A DNA stretch of 64,000 bases from Saprospiraceae bacterium (GTDB lineage: Bacteria; Bacteroidota; Bacteroidia; Chitinophagales; Saprospiraceae). The notes beneath the pieces were generated by a model, which did no database searches, was not told the origin of the DNA, and worked only from the letters and a program-made list of their open reading frames with translations. Below, one piece after another: positions 38,017 to 46,548 of the stretch. The stretch covers positions 2,772,501 to 2,836,500 of the forward strand of contig JADJWV010000002.1 of the NCBI GenBank assembly GCA_016716185.1, in the 5' to 3' direction. Position 1 is the first letter of the stretch. Each line of letters opens with the position of its first letter. The translations under genes and the position numbers were made by a program.

Positions 38017-39411
38017 CTATTTCTTCCATGGAAGCTGAAGTACTTTTCTTGCTGCTAAAATTCCACAGAAATTTCCACTGTCGTAGTCCATTCGGAAGTG
38101 AACACCCAATGGCAAACGACTGTAAGCATTTTCATTAGCCAGATCTCTCAGGCAATTAAAACTTCTCGGCTTTCCATTAAAGTCGGTTCTGTTTGCATGG
38201 CAATAATCTGTGAAAGGATAGGAACTTCCTACATATGATTCCAATATACCAACGCCAGCAAAACCAAAGGTAGCATGTCCTGATGGATAGGCAGGAAATG
38301 GCGGAGTAAAGCCAAGCCAGGGAATGGAGAATTTTGGATCAATGACTCTTTGGATATAAGTAATCGGTCTTTCAATATTGTATTTGTACTTATTGTACCA
38401 GGCAATGACGGCTGCATCGTTTAAAGCCATACCCAACTGCGCATAGAGCACACAAGTTTTTGCCAGATCAAAGTTTTCTTTCTCTGCGATCTGATCAGCA
38501 ATTGCTGCATATCTTGCCGGTGGGCTAAAAGTCCAACCCACTCTGTCATCGCTCCAAAACTCAGCCATGTGTTCGTTTTCTCCTCTGGGATCAAACCTGG
38601 CCAGATTGGTAAGTGTATAACATTCATAAGCCTGCAGATACATGCTTGAGGTAGGCTCCGGATCACAATTAAAAGGAGCAATTAATGCATCCAGGTCATT
38701 CCTGTCCAAACCAAACCGACGTACCTGGCCCCATTGTGCGTAAAGACCTCTGTCAGCAATGGTCAATGGATCTGTTGGCACCCATTCGCAACCCGTAGCG
38801 TTGACAGGAACTGGAAATGGGTTCAAATGCGCATTGTGACCAACGGGATCGCTGATGGAAAATCTCCAGATAGCAGTAGCGACTTCACGTCCATGAGCTT
38901 CAGAATTTAATAGGGTTTGCTCGGTTGCATCATTCCTGTATTGAGCCCTTAGTTCTATTTCTTTCCTGGATATGGTATTAAGGATCTCTTGTTTATTCAG
39001 GATATTTCCATCCTTATCTCTAAATGTGACCGTTTCAAAAAACTTGTTCATCAAATAGGCATTGGATGCATTGATCACTGCGGGCCAATAAAGATTATTT
39101 TTGACCGGAGGCATATCTGTTATCCCCAGCTTGTATTGCAAGGATTGATACTCAGGCAACCCAGCGATACATGCCTCGTAATTGCTGAGGTTCATGTATG
39201 CAAGAGCTCTGGGTGCGGGTCCCGGTCTGAAAAACGATGCATAACGATCCAATTCCAGAAATACCTGGATCCATTCGTGATAAACGTCATTTTCATAAGA
39301 TTTCAATTCGGTTCCGGTCGTTGCTTCTTCTTCTGATTTTTGGCAGGAACTGATGACCACGACCGAAATAGCCAACACAAACAGCCATTTTGTAACAAGT
39401 AGTTTTTTCAT
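38017..39411 (-). CDS. Vanadium-dependent haloperoxidase-family lipoprotein (PAP2 superfamily)
   Basis: 464 residues with a lipoprotein signal (VVVISSC, Cys23). The three vanadate/phosphate-binding motifs of the family are present near the C terminus: Lys-x6-Arg-Pro in 'KYKYNIERP', 'YPSGHATFG', and Ser-Arg-x5-His-x3-Asp in 'SRLPLGVHFRMD'. Bacteroidota homologues of this length are annotated as vanadium-dependent haloperoxidases. They may oxidise halides with H2O2 or act as acid phosphatases, and the sequence does not decide between these. The protein is probably anchored in the outer membrane or periplasm. The promoter region carries an 11-bp inverted repeat (39424-39489). Confidence 0.9.
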   Translation of the reverse strand: MKKLLVTKWLFVLAISVVVISSCQKSEEEATTGTELKSYENDVYHEWIQVFLELDRYASFFRPGPAPRALAYMNLSNYEACIAGLPEYQSLQYKLGITDMPPVKNNLYWPAVINASNAYLMNKFFETVTFRDKDGNILNKQEILNTISRKEIELRAQYRNDATEQTLLNSEAHGREVATAIWRFSISDPVGHNAHLNPFPVPVNATGCEWVPTDPLTIADRGLYAQWGQVRRFGLDRNDLDALIAPFNCDPEPTSSMYLQAYECYTLTNLARFDPRGENEHMAEFWSDDRVGWTFSPPARYAAIADQIAEKENFDLAKTCVLYAQLGMALNDAAVIAWYNKYKYNIERPITYIQRVIDPKFSIPWLGFTPPFPAYPSGHATFGFAGVGILESYVGSSYPFTDYCHANRTDFNGKPRSFNCLRDLANENAYSRLPLGVHFRMDYDSGNFCGILAARKVLQLPWKK

Positions 39412-39423
39412 AGGAATTATTGT

Positions 39424-39489
39424 TTTAAGACTAAATTAACTTAATTGTGCAAATGTATAATTTCACATTTAATCTTAGTTAGTCTTAAA
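39424..39489 (-). promoter_or_regulatory. Haloperoxidase promoter bracketed by a perfect 11-bp inverted repeat
   Basis: The arms TTTAAGACTAA (39424-39434) and TTAGTCTTAAA (39479-39489) are exact complements, 44 bp apart. Between them, on the minus strand, is a TACATTTG -7 element (39450-39457), 38 nt upstream of the ATG. The layout suggests a repressor or activator binding two half-sites around the promoter. Confidence 0.5.
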
Positions 39490-39773
39490 TTTAATTTTTT
39501 AAAAATTAAATCTCCGATTCCGTATATGGCCAATCCACCTGGAATTTAAACTACCGTTAATATCAATTATTTAATTGATTATATTTAATTTATATATTAC
39601 ATTTATTTTATATGTAAATTTATTTTCGAGCATTCAATGGAGCTCAGGATGCATTTAAGAAGTTTACATCCGGGGATAAAATTGGCCATGAATAAGCCTG
39701 ACCTTTAATTGAGAGAGTAATAGGTATTGAATATTTGCAGTTCTTCCTTCGGTCTTCTTGCACTTTTAGGAAC
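39490..39773. other. AT-rich intergenic region
   Basis: Strongly AT-rich at 39490-39620. No gene or clear hairpin was recognised before the 3' end of the SMR gene. Confidence 0.4.
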
Positions 39774-40151
39774 TCAAACCTTCGCCGTTTTGAGTCCGAT
39801 AACTCCCAGCAAAATCAATCCAAGGCATAAAATCTGAAGCACATTCAGACTTTGTTTAAAAAAATATGCGTCGATACAGGCCGAGCCAAACAATGCCAGA
39901 CCCATCCAGACTGCAAAAGCAATTGACATGGGTATGGTTTTCATCGCGTACGATATAAAAACAACATTCAACAATCCAAATCCAAGGTATCCCAACAATG
40001 GCCACAGGGTCTTGATACCAGCGGTATGAGTAAAAAATTCGGACCAGGCAATAGCTTTGATTTCTTTTATTTTCATGTATCTCAACGATATCATCCACAG
40101 AACTTCCATCAATGCAGCAGCTAAAAGATAAAACCAGGCTATGTTTTTCAA
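39774..40151 (-). CDS. SMR-family efflux protein (EmrE/SugE-like)
   Basis: 125 residues with four hydrophobic helices. It begins FYLLAAALMEVLWMISLRY, where the glutamate in helix 1 matches the essential proton/substrate-coupling Glu14 of EmrE. The family signature continues with 'PMSIAFAVWMGLALFGSACIDAYFF'. Proteins of this size work as antiparallel dimers in the inner membrane, exchanging protons for guanidinium or quaternary cations. The start is a TTG; no ATG gives a better N terminus. A 21-bp imperfect dyad about 210 bp upstream could be a TetR-type operator. Confidence 0.88.
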   Translation of the reverse strand: MKNIAWFYLLAAALMEVLWMISLRYMKIKEIKAIAWSEFFTHTAGIKTLWPLLGYLGFGLLNVVFISYAMKTIPMSIAFAVWMGLALFGSACIDAYFFKQSLNVLQILCLGLILLGVIGLKTAKV

Positions 40152-40530
40152 TCTACATCCAATTTACTAGCGACTCACAATTTAAGTTCACGTCAAATAG
40201 CATGAAGTGATCCCGTGTAAAAATAATGAATTTGTAGTTGCGGGAGTTCCAATCATACGTAAAGTATATGTGAATTAACCATGGAATGACAAATCTTTAT
40301 AGCAGCTATATTCTGAACATGTAATTTTATTCGATGGAAATTTAACATGCTTTCATAAAGAACCGACCGTCCGTTTGTTCTCCTGTCAAATTTACCGCAA
40401 AGTTTAAGAAGCTGGCATCCGGCCAGCCATGTAATGAAACAAATGAAATCCAGCAGACTAAAATTTGTTACCTGAGATATGCTACAGTGACCACCACGGA
40501 AAATTTCACAAATTGAAATTATTCTTGTAG
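40152..40530. other. Divergent intergenic region with a TetR-operator-like dyad
   Basis: About 380 bp between the SMR gene and the hydroxylase-family gene. The only notable site is the dyad at 40360-40380. A minus-strand ORF of 100 codons here has no protein-like features and is not called. Confidence 0.4.
40360..40380. promoter_or_regulatory. Imperfect 21-bp dyad (GAACCGACCGTCCGTTTGTTC)
   Basis: GAAC/GTTC ends enclose ACCGACCGTCCGTTT, which resembles operators of TetR-family regulators that control efflux pumps. No regulator gene is in the vicinity. The assignment is suggestive only. Confidence 0.25.
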
Positions 40531-40538
40531 TAACTTTG
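40531..40538 (+). promoter_or_regulatory. Candidate -7 element (TAACTTTG)
   Basis: Matches TAnnTTTG and ends 22 nt before the ATG at 40561. A TTG occurs 15 nt upstream of the element, slightly closer than the 17-23 nt norm. Confidence 0.4.
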
Positions 40539-40560
40539 ATAAGAGTAAAAATCAATAATC

Positions 40561-41367
40561 ATGATCCAACAATCAATCATAAGGTCAAACACGCACATCA
40601 ATGCCTACAGAATCGTTATTGCTTTTGGCTTATTATTTCTATTTCTTTTGTCGGCACTTTGGCTTATCAGTAAATTTCCAGAAAATGCATTCACAACAGT
40701 TTTCAAAGTAATTCTTGGTTTTGTATTTGTCTTTATTGCAGCATCCCCTTATGAATGGCTTGTCCACAGATATGTTTATCATCGTGTAGTCATCCCAATT
40801 CTAAAACCTATTTACAGAGTCCACCACTTAAGCCATCACTATGTTTATTTCCCAACCTGGAGATATGTTACAGGAGGCAAAGCACGCAGAATTTCCTTGT
40901 TTTCAAAAAACAATACAGAAACTTACGAAAATATTTTTGGAAATGCCCTTGTTTTCTCCATGCATTATCTGTTTTACTTTGTTTTGGCAATTGCTTTGAT
41001 CATGATACCATCGTGGTTGTTGATCCACGATCATATTTTTTTATATGGGCAGGTCGCCGGCTCCCTGGTTGTATCCAATCTCTTCATTACAGTACACGAC
41101 TCCATCCACAGGCCAGGCTCACATCCATATATGGAGTCCACATTTTGGTTTAAGTTTCTGGACAGACATCATTACATTCATCATGTAGATACAGAAGCCA
41201 ATGTAAACTTTTTATTACCCCTGTCAGACTGGCTTTTCGGCACGCTCAGACTTTCATTAACGCCCGAAGAAATCCATCAACATGGAACCCTGGAACAAGC
41301 AAAATCCAAAATAATAGGGAAAGGAGAGCCCGCTCAAACGGCACTTAAGAAAATGGCTAACTCGTGA
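40561..41367 (+). CDS. Fatty acid hydroxylase superfamily membrane protein
   Basis: 268 residues with about four membrane helices and the histidine-cluster pattern of the non-haem di-iron membrane hydroxylase/desaturase family: 'EWLVHRYVYH', 'HHLSHHYVYF', 'VHDSIHRPG' and 'DRHHYIHHVDTEANVNFLLPLSDWLFGTLR'. Members hydroxylate or desaturate sterols, carotenoids or fatty acids with O2. The substrate here cannot be deduced. It is a single-gene unit, and its 3' end is followed 8 bp later by an octamer tandem array. Confidence 0.88.
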   Translation: MIQQSIIRSNTHINAYRIVIAFGLLFLFLLSALWLISKFPENAFTTVFKVILGFVFVFIAASPYEWLVHRYVYHRVVIPILKPIYRVHHLSHHYVYFPTWRYVTGGKARRISLFSKNNTETYENIFGNALVFSMHYLFYFVLAIALIMIPSWLLIHDHIFLYGQVAGSLVVSNLFITVHDSIHRPGSHPYMESTFWFKFLDRHHYIHHVDTEANVNFLLPLSDWLFGTLRLSLTPEEIHQHGTLEQAKSKIIGKGEPAQTALKKMANS

Positions 41368-41375
41368 ATAGGATT

Positions 41376-41479
41376 GGTTTTAGGCTTGTAGGCTTGTAGG
41401 CTTTTAGGCTTGTAGGCTTGTAGGCTTGTAGGCTTGTAGGCTTTTAGGCTTGTAGGCTTGTAGGCTTGTAGGCTTGTAG
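41376..41479. repeat. GCTTGTAG octamer tandem array (12 units plus one degenerate)
   Basis: Twelve 8-bp units run from 41384 to 41479, preceded by GGTTTTAG. Units 3 and 8 read GCTTTTAG, giving a 40-bp higher-order period. The plus strand has TAG every 8 bp and therefore stops in all three frames. The array lies between two convergent gene ends. Confidence 0.95.
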
Positions 41480-41480
41480 G

Positions 41481-41536
41481 CCCGATAAAATATAGAGAAT
41501 TATTTCTTTACTAAATTATTATGCAATTTTATCGGG
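41481..41536. repeat. 11-bp inverted repeat next to the octamer array
   Basis: CCCGATAAAAT (41481-41491) and ATTTTATCGGG (41526-41536) are perfect complements with a 34-bp AT-rich spacer, starting one base after the array. It could fold as a hairpin in transcripts from either strand. Low-complexity ACTTCTAAC-like sequence follows to 41660. Confidence 0.7.
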
Positions 41537-41661
41537 ATGACTGTTTGACTGCTTGTTAATTTGATAAAAACTAACGAATGTTTGTTATCCGCATCATCTA
41601 ACAACTAACTTCTAACTTCTAACAACCAACAACTGCCGACTGCCAACTTCTCCCTGCCAAC

Positions 41662-43248
41662 TCATTCCTCAAACTCACTGCTCGTATGAAACATCACATC
41701 TGGAAAATTTTCCTGAACGAGTTTCAATGTCCAGGCACTTTCTGCCAGAAAAACGAGTTTGTCATCTTTGTCTCTGGCCAAATCTTTTTTTCGCCTGGCA
41801 ATAAACTCGCTAAGTTTGACTTTGTCTGCGGATGATACCCAACATGCCTTGCTCATTTGAATTGGTTCGTAAGTGCAGGATGCGCCATATTCGTGTTCCA
41901 TTCTGTATTGAATTACGTCAAACTGAAGTGCTCCTACTACACCGATAATTTTTCGTTGATTGTCTTCTTTTATAAACATTTGCGCAACCCCCTCGTCCAT
42001 AAGTTGATCCAGTCCTTTGGCAAATTGCTTGAATTTGGATGGATCTGCATTATTGACATATCTGAAAATTTCAGGTGAAAACCTGGGAATCCCCTTAAAA
42101 TGTAAAGCTTCTCCTTCAGTCAGGGCATCACCGATCTTAAAATTTCCGGTATCAAATAATCCGACCACATCCCCCGGATAGGCTTCTTCCACAACTTCTT
42201 TTCGGGCGGCCATAAATGCCGTCGGATTTGCAAATCTGAATTGTCGATTCAAACGCACATGGTAATAATTCGTATTTCTTTTAAAAACACCAGAGCAAAT
42301 TCTAAAAAAAGCGATCCGGTCCCGGTGACGCGGATCCATATTGGCGTGGATTTTAAATACAAATCCCGTTAATTTTTCCTCTTCGGGTTGCACCCATCTT
42401 TCTTCCGTTTCTCTGGATAAAGGGTTGGGTGCAATCTCCACAAAGCAATCCAGCAATTCGCGTACCCCAAAATTATTGACTGCACTTCCATAGAAAACCG
42501 GGCTGACTCTACCTTCCAGGTAGTCTTCTCTGTTAAAATCCGGATAAACGGTTGTGAGTGTTTCAAGATCATGGGTCAGACTTGCATGGCTGCGCTCGCC
42601 AATGAGCTCAGAAAACTTCGGATCGTTTACATCGTTCAGTGCTATCACTTCTTCGTCCTCCTGCTTTCCATGGGGTTTAAAGTGGATGAACTTTTTCTCG
42701 TACAGACTGTAAACTCCTTTAAAAGTCTGCCCCATACCGATGGGCCACGAAAGCGGAGTTACTTTCAAGGATAACTTCATTTCGATCTCATCCAATAAAT
42801 CAAACGCATCTTTTCCTTCGCGATCCAGTTTATTAATAAACACAATGATCGGCGTTTTGCGCATTCTGCAAACTTCGACCAGTTTTTCTGTTTGCTCCTC
42901 AACACCTTTGGCTACATCAATGACCACTATGACACTATCTACCGCAGTCAGGGTGCGGTACGTATCTTCAGCAAAATCTTTGTGGCCCGGGGTATCGAGG
43001 ATGTTGATCTGCAAATCCCGATATGGAAAAGACATCACCGATGTCGCTACAGAAATACCTCTTTGACGTTCAATATCCATAAAATCGGAAGTTGCATGTT
43101 TCTTGATTTTATTGGATTTTACAGCCCCTGCTGTTTGAATGGCGCCTCCAAACAAAAGTAATTTTTCAGTCAGGGTCGTTTTCCCGGCATCGGGATGGGA
43201 AACTATTCCAAAGGTTCGCCGTTTCGATAATTCTTCCATTTGCTCCAT
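41662..43248 (-). CDS. prfC: Peptide chain release factor 3
   Basis: 528 residues, the normal length for RF3. GTPase motifs are present: G1 'SHPDAGKTT', switch region 'RQRGISVATSVMSF', G3 'DTPGHKDFAEDT' and G4 'NKLDREGKDAFD'. Domain II and a C-terminal 'GALQFDVIQYRMEHEYGA' signature of RF3, which separates it from EF-G and BipA, follow. RF3 recycles RF1/RF2 from the ribosome after termination by GTP hydrolysis. The start ATG (MEQMEEL) is 7 nt after a TACCTTTG -7 element, so the mRNA may have almost no leader. Confidence 0.97.
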   Translation of the reverse strand: MEQMEELSKRRTFGIVSHPDAGKTTLTEKLLLFGGAIQTAGAVKSNKIKKHATSDFMDIERQRGISVATSVMSFPYRDLQINILDTPGHKDFAEDTYRTLTAVDSVIVVIDVAKGVEEQTEKLVEVCRMRKTPIIVFINKLDREGKDAFDLLDEIEMKLSLKVTPLSWPIGMGQTFKGVYSLYEKKFIHFKPHGKQEDEEVIALNDVNDPKFSELIGERSHASLTHDLETLTTVYPDFNREDYLEGRVSPVFYGSAVNNFGVRELLDCFVEIAPNPLSRETEERWVQPEEEKLTGFVFKIHANMDPRHRDRIAFFRICSGVFKRNTNYYHVRLNRQFRFANPTAFMAARKEVVEEAYPGDVVGLFDTGNFKIGDALTEGEALHFKGIPRFSPEIFRYVNNADPSKFKQFAKGLDQLMDEGVAQMFIKEDNQRKIIGVVGALQFDVIQYRMEHEYGASCTYEPIQMSKACWVSSADKVKLSEFIARRKKDLARDKDDKLVFLAESAWTLKLVQENFPDVMFHTSSEFEE

Positions 43249-43255
43249 AGGGCCG

Positions 43256-43263
43256 CAAAGGTA
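43256..43263 (-). promoter_or_regulatory. Candidate -7 element (TACCTTTG) for prfC
   Basis: TACCTTTGCGGCC on the minus strand ends 7 nt before the prfC ATG. No -33 TTG at normal spacing. Confidence 0.45.
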
Positions 43264-43287
43264 AGAAACAGCAGAGAACGAAAAGGA

Positions 43288-43818
43288 CTATGAGGGCTGG
43301 CTTAACGCGATTTTGATATGTGCCAGATGGTGCCTGCTGTGCCAGGCATACATACTGACCGATTCTTTGAGGCTGATCAGTCTATTGTGTTCAGGATGCA
43401 GAAATTGGAAATCCCATTGCTCATTTTGGATACTTTCCAAAAAAACTGTCCATCTCGTATGCAAGGCTCCAAGAAGAACCACTGATATTTTAGGGTTAAT
43501 CATTTCAACATCTTCAAGCTTTGCCCATTCTTGTTCGAGGTATGCACAAATTCTGGGTTGATTTTCGGTAAAAGCGAGTTTATGACGAACATAGGCATTC
43601 ATATGACTGTCTGCAACATGATGGATCAACTGTCTTAAAGTCCATCCTCCGGGGCGGTAGCGGTATGTATATATTTCATCCCCCCGCCCATCCAAAGCGG
43701 ACTCAATCTGCCCCGGTAGTGCTTTAAGTTCATTGATCCAGCCTTGAATTTGAACCAAAGGGTATTCTTGTGGCTTTTGCCATCTGCCAACCGGATATTT
43801 TAAATGTTCCAGATCCAT
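43288..43818 (-). CDS. YfiT/DinB-family putative metal-dependent hydrolase (bacillithiol-transferase-like)
   Basis: About 176 residues from the preferred ATG (MDLEHLKYPVGRW); an in-frame ATG at 43878 would add 20 residues lacking family similarity. The four-helix DinB fold has its metal-binding histidines in 'LRQLIHHVADSHMNAYVRHKLAFTE' and 'YAWHSRHHLAHI'. The N-terminal 'YPVGRWQKP' is characteristic of YfiT-type proteins, which in Firmicutes are linked to bacillithiol transfer. The exact substrate in Bacteroidota is not settled. It lies 40 bp downstream of prfC's start on the same strand and may be co-regulated, but prfC has its own promoter. Confidence 0.88.
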   Translation of the reverse strand: MDLEHLKYPVGRWQKPQEYPLVQIQGWINELKALPGQIESALDGRGDEIYTYRYRPGGWTLRQLIHHVADSHMNAYVRHKLAFTENQPRICAYLEQEWAKLEDVEMINPKISVVLLGALHTRWTVFLESIQNEQWDFQFLHPEHNRLISLKESVSMYAWHSRHHLAHIKIALSQPS

Positions 43819-44004
43819 TTTGAATTTTTTTATCCAGCAAAATACTGATCTCTGATCGAAAATTATCCGGAATAACAAATGATTTAATAAAATACCGTCA
43901 TAGCCTTCTAATTTTGCAAGTAAGTCAGTTTAAATTTACAGGAATACCTGTAACTGCTTGAGGATTAAAATTTACTGGTTTGAATTTGTAATGCGATAAA
44001 CTCT

Positions 44005-44700
44005 ATGAACGAAAACAGAAATTGGTGGTTTTGGCTGATCGGTACAGTTGTGTTGATCGGTTTTTTGTGGACCCAGGTTCAATCATGCAGGGACCGGGAA
44101 TGGACTGACCGCACAAAAAATGCGATGCGCGGATTTACTGCCGCCGTCGATTCGTCAGCCATTAAAGCAGAAATGGCCATTAAAGCAGCATATGCCAAAT
44201 TTGACTCTGCTGGTCTTTATTTCAAAGCCCGCTGGGATCGCTTGGGGAAGATGATCAATATCCGTTTGGATACTTTTAATTTGAGTTTACCGGAGCAAGG
44301 AGTTGAACTTAAATTACTGGAATGGCTTCAAAGCAAATCAAGCATTATCGATAAAAATACCTGGTTCAATTTTGATCGTATCTTATTCCAATCGGGCAGC
44401 GCCACACTCAATAACATCTCAGACGAACAAATTGAAAACATCGCCCGCATCATGAAAGCCATGCCAAAAGTTGAATTCAAAATTGGCGGTTATACGGATA
44501 ATGTTGGAGATCCACAGGGCAATTTAGAACTATCAAAAGCAAGGGCAGATGCTGTTATGCAGGCTTTGATCGCGAGAGGCATTGATGCGGCCCGTCTCAG
44601 TTCAGAAGGATATGGTCAGGAACATCCGGTTGCAGATAACAGTAGCGAAGCGGGAAGAGAACTCAACAGGAGGGTTGCGATTCGGGTGGAGAGGAAGTGA
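44005..44700 (+). CDS. OmpA-family peptidoglycan-associated protein
   Basis: 231 residues with an N-terminal membrane anchor (WWFWLIGTVVLIGFLW). A roughly 80-residue helical linker follows, then an OmpA C-terminal domain (about 118-230): 'FNFDRILFQSGSATLNN', 'VEFKIGGYTDNVGDPQGNLELSKARADAVMQALIARGI', 'LSSEGYGQEHPVADN' and 'GRELNRRVAIRV'. The conserved Asp and Arg that bind diaminopimelate are present. It probably ties the envelope to peptidoglycan from the inner-membrane side. The gene end runs into AAGCTT-rich repeats. Confidence 0.92.
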   Translation: MNENRNWWFWLIGTVVLIGFLWTQVQSCRDREWTDRTKNAMRGFTAAVDSSAIKAEMAIKAAYAKFDSAGLYFKARWDRLGKMINIRLDTFNLSLPEQGVELKLLEWLQSKSSIIDKNTWFNFDRILFQSGSATLNNISDEQIENIARIMKAMPKVEFKIGGYTDNVGDPQGNLELSKARADAVMQALIARGIDAARLSSEGYGQEHPVADNSSEAGRELNRRVAIRVERK

Positions 44701-44702
44701 GG

Positions 44703-44895
44703 ATAGCTTAAAGCTTGAAGCTAAAAAGCTCAAAGCTTTTGAAGAAAATCCATATTATCACTTTGTGGCAATCATTGCAATTCAAGTATTCAATGGACAT
44801 TAACCGGACATCAACTTCTGAAAAAACAATTAACTTTTATCCTACTGTAATGATGTTCTTGGCTTAAAGCTTTTGGCTTTACAGCTTTCAGCATT
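44703..44895. repeat. AGCTTAAAGC/AGCTTGAAGC-type repeats between convergent genes
   Basis: 44703-44740 holds AGCTTAAAGCTTGAAGC and AAAGCTCAAAGC, which can pair as a hairpin (AAAGCTT...AAGCTTT around TAAAAA). 44863-44893 holds GGCTTAAAGCTTTTGGCTTTACAGC. Both sit between the ends of ompA-like and rny genes and may serve as a bidirectional terminator. Confidence 0.6.
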
Positions 44896-44904
44896 TAATC
44901 CTAC

Positions 44905-46548
44905 CTACCTCGCAAACGCAGTCGCCCTTTTCTCCCGGATGACCGTAACCTTGACCTGCCCCGGATATTGCATTTCATCCTGGATTTTTTGGGAAATCAT
45001 AAATGCTAAATCATCTGCATATTGATCTGTAACTTTTTCGCTTTCGACGATAACCCGCAATTCACGCCCGGCCTGAAGAGCATACGCTTTGGATACCCCT
45101 TCGTAGTTCATGGCCAGTTCTTCCAGTTCGTTGATGCGTTTTAAATAACTTTCGAGAATTTCTCGTCTTGCACCCGGCCTTGCTCCTGAAATGGCATCAC
45201 AAGCCTGGACGATCGGGGAAATGATGTTGTTCATTTCGATTTCGTCGTGGTGAGCACCGACCGCATTGATGATTACCGGATTTTCATTGTACTTTTCACA
45301 AAGTTTCATTCCGAACAAAGCATGGGATAGTTCGGATTCTTCTTCGGCGACTTTTCCGATATCGTGGAGCAAGCCCGCTCTTTTTGCCAACTTGATTTGT
45401 TTTGGATTCAATCCCAATTCAGCCGACATCACGGCACATAAATTGGCCGTTTCCATGGAGTGCTTCAGCAGATTTTGCCCGTAAGAAGAACGGAAACGCA
45501 TCCGGCCAACCATTTTTACAAGATAGGGGTCGAGTCCGTGGATATCCAGATCGACGATGGTCCTTTCGCCAATTTCGACTATTTGCTCGTCGAGTTGCTT
45601 TTTGACTTTTGCAACAACTTCCTCAATTCGTGCCGGATGGATCCTTCCATCTGCTACCAACCTTTTCAAAGCTAATCGCGCGACTTCCCGCCGGATCGGA
45701 TCGAAGCTCGAGATCACAATCGCTTCAGGCGTATCATCGACAACGATCTCCGCTCCTGTAGCAGCTTCCAAAGCCCTGATATTTCTTCCTTCCCGGCCAA
45801 TGATCTGACCTTTTATATCGTCGCTGTCCAGGTTGAATACCGATACAGAGTTTTCAATGGTATACTCAGCACACATCCGTTGGATGGTTTGGATCACTAT
45901 TTTCTTAGCTTCTTTGTTGGCATTGGTTTTGGCCAGTTCTACAACCTCGCGTTCGATGGCCAAAGCCTCTGTATTTACCTTGGCCCTGACTGCTTTCAAC
46001 AAATGGTCTTTGGCTTCCGATTCACTCATTCTTGCAATTTGTTGAAGCTCTTTGATACGGGTTTCATTAGCCTGGTCGAGCTCTTCCTTTTTCTTGCTCA
46101 CGATCTTCATTTGAAGATCGAGATTGTCTCGCAACAATTTGACCTCAGATTCGCGACTCTCTATATCGCTGGTTTTAACTTGCAAGTCCTTTTCGAGCCC
46201 CAGGACTTTCATTTCCCGCTCTTTCAATTCAACCGATTGAGTTGTTTTGAAGCTTTCGAAATCCGATTTTAATTTGGCAAAATTTTCACGGGCTTCCTGG
46301 ATTTTTTGTTGCTTAATCGTCTCATTTTTTTGTTCCGCTTTTGATACGATTTTATCGGCTTTCATTTCTGCTTCTGCCAGCAATCGCTGGGAAGTAACTC
46401 TGGATTTTTCAATCTCCAGATCGCTGATCCGGTTGATTTCTTCGAGTTTTCGCTGGTTGGAACGCTTGAGAATGGCAAATACTACAAAGTAGCCAATACC
46501 CATTCCGGCCATCAAGCCACCTATAATTGCAACTAGTAATTCCTGCAT
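44905..46548 (-). CDS. rny: Ribonuclease Y
   Basis: 547 residues from the ATG at 46548; a GTG at 46554 is also in frame. Order: N-terminal membrane helix (LLVAIIGGLMAGMGIGYFVVFAI), a long coiled coil (about 30-200), a KH domain ('GQIIGREGRNIRALEAATGAEIVVDDTPEAI') and an HD domain ('LLKHSMETANLCAVMSAELG', 'LLHDIGKVAEEE', 'GAHHDEIE', 'ARPGARRE'). RNase Y is the membrane-bound endoribonuclease that initiates mRNA decay in many bacteria. All HD metal ligands are present. The zapA gene often found beside rny in this phylum is absent here. Confidence 0.97.
   Translation of the reverse strand: MQELLVAIIGGLMAGMGIGYFVVFAILKRSNQRKLEEINRISDLEIEKSRVTSQRLLAEAEMKADKIVSKAEQKNETIKQQKIQEARENFAKLKSDFESFKTTQSVELKEREMKVLGLEKDLQVKTSDIESRESEVKLLRDNLDLQMKIVSKKKEELDQANETRIKELQQIARMSESEAKDHLLKAVRAKVNTEALAIEREVVELAKTNANKEAKKIVIQTIQRMCAEYTIENSVSVFNLDSDDIKGQIIGREGRNIRALEAATGAEIVVDDTPEAIVISSFDPIRREVARLALKRLVADGRIHPARIEEVVAKVKKQLDEQIVEIGERTIVDLDIHGLDPYLVKMVGRMRFRSSYGQNLLKHSMETANLCAVMSAELGLNPKQIKLAKRAGLLHDIGKVAEEESELSHALFGMKLCEKYNENPVIINAVGAHHDEIEMNNIISPIVQACDAISGARPGARREILESYLKRINELEELAMNYEGVSKAYALQAGRELRVIVESEKVTDQYADDLAFMISQKIQDEMQYPGQVKVTVIREKRATAFAR

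Noticed and set aside
40253..40555. 100-codon minus-strand ORF upstream of the hydroxylase-family gene
   Set aside because: Cysteine/isoleucine-rich random-looking sequence, and it covers the promoter of the real plus-strand gene.
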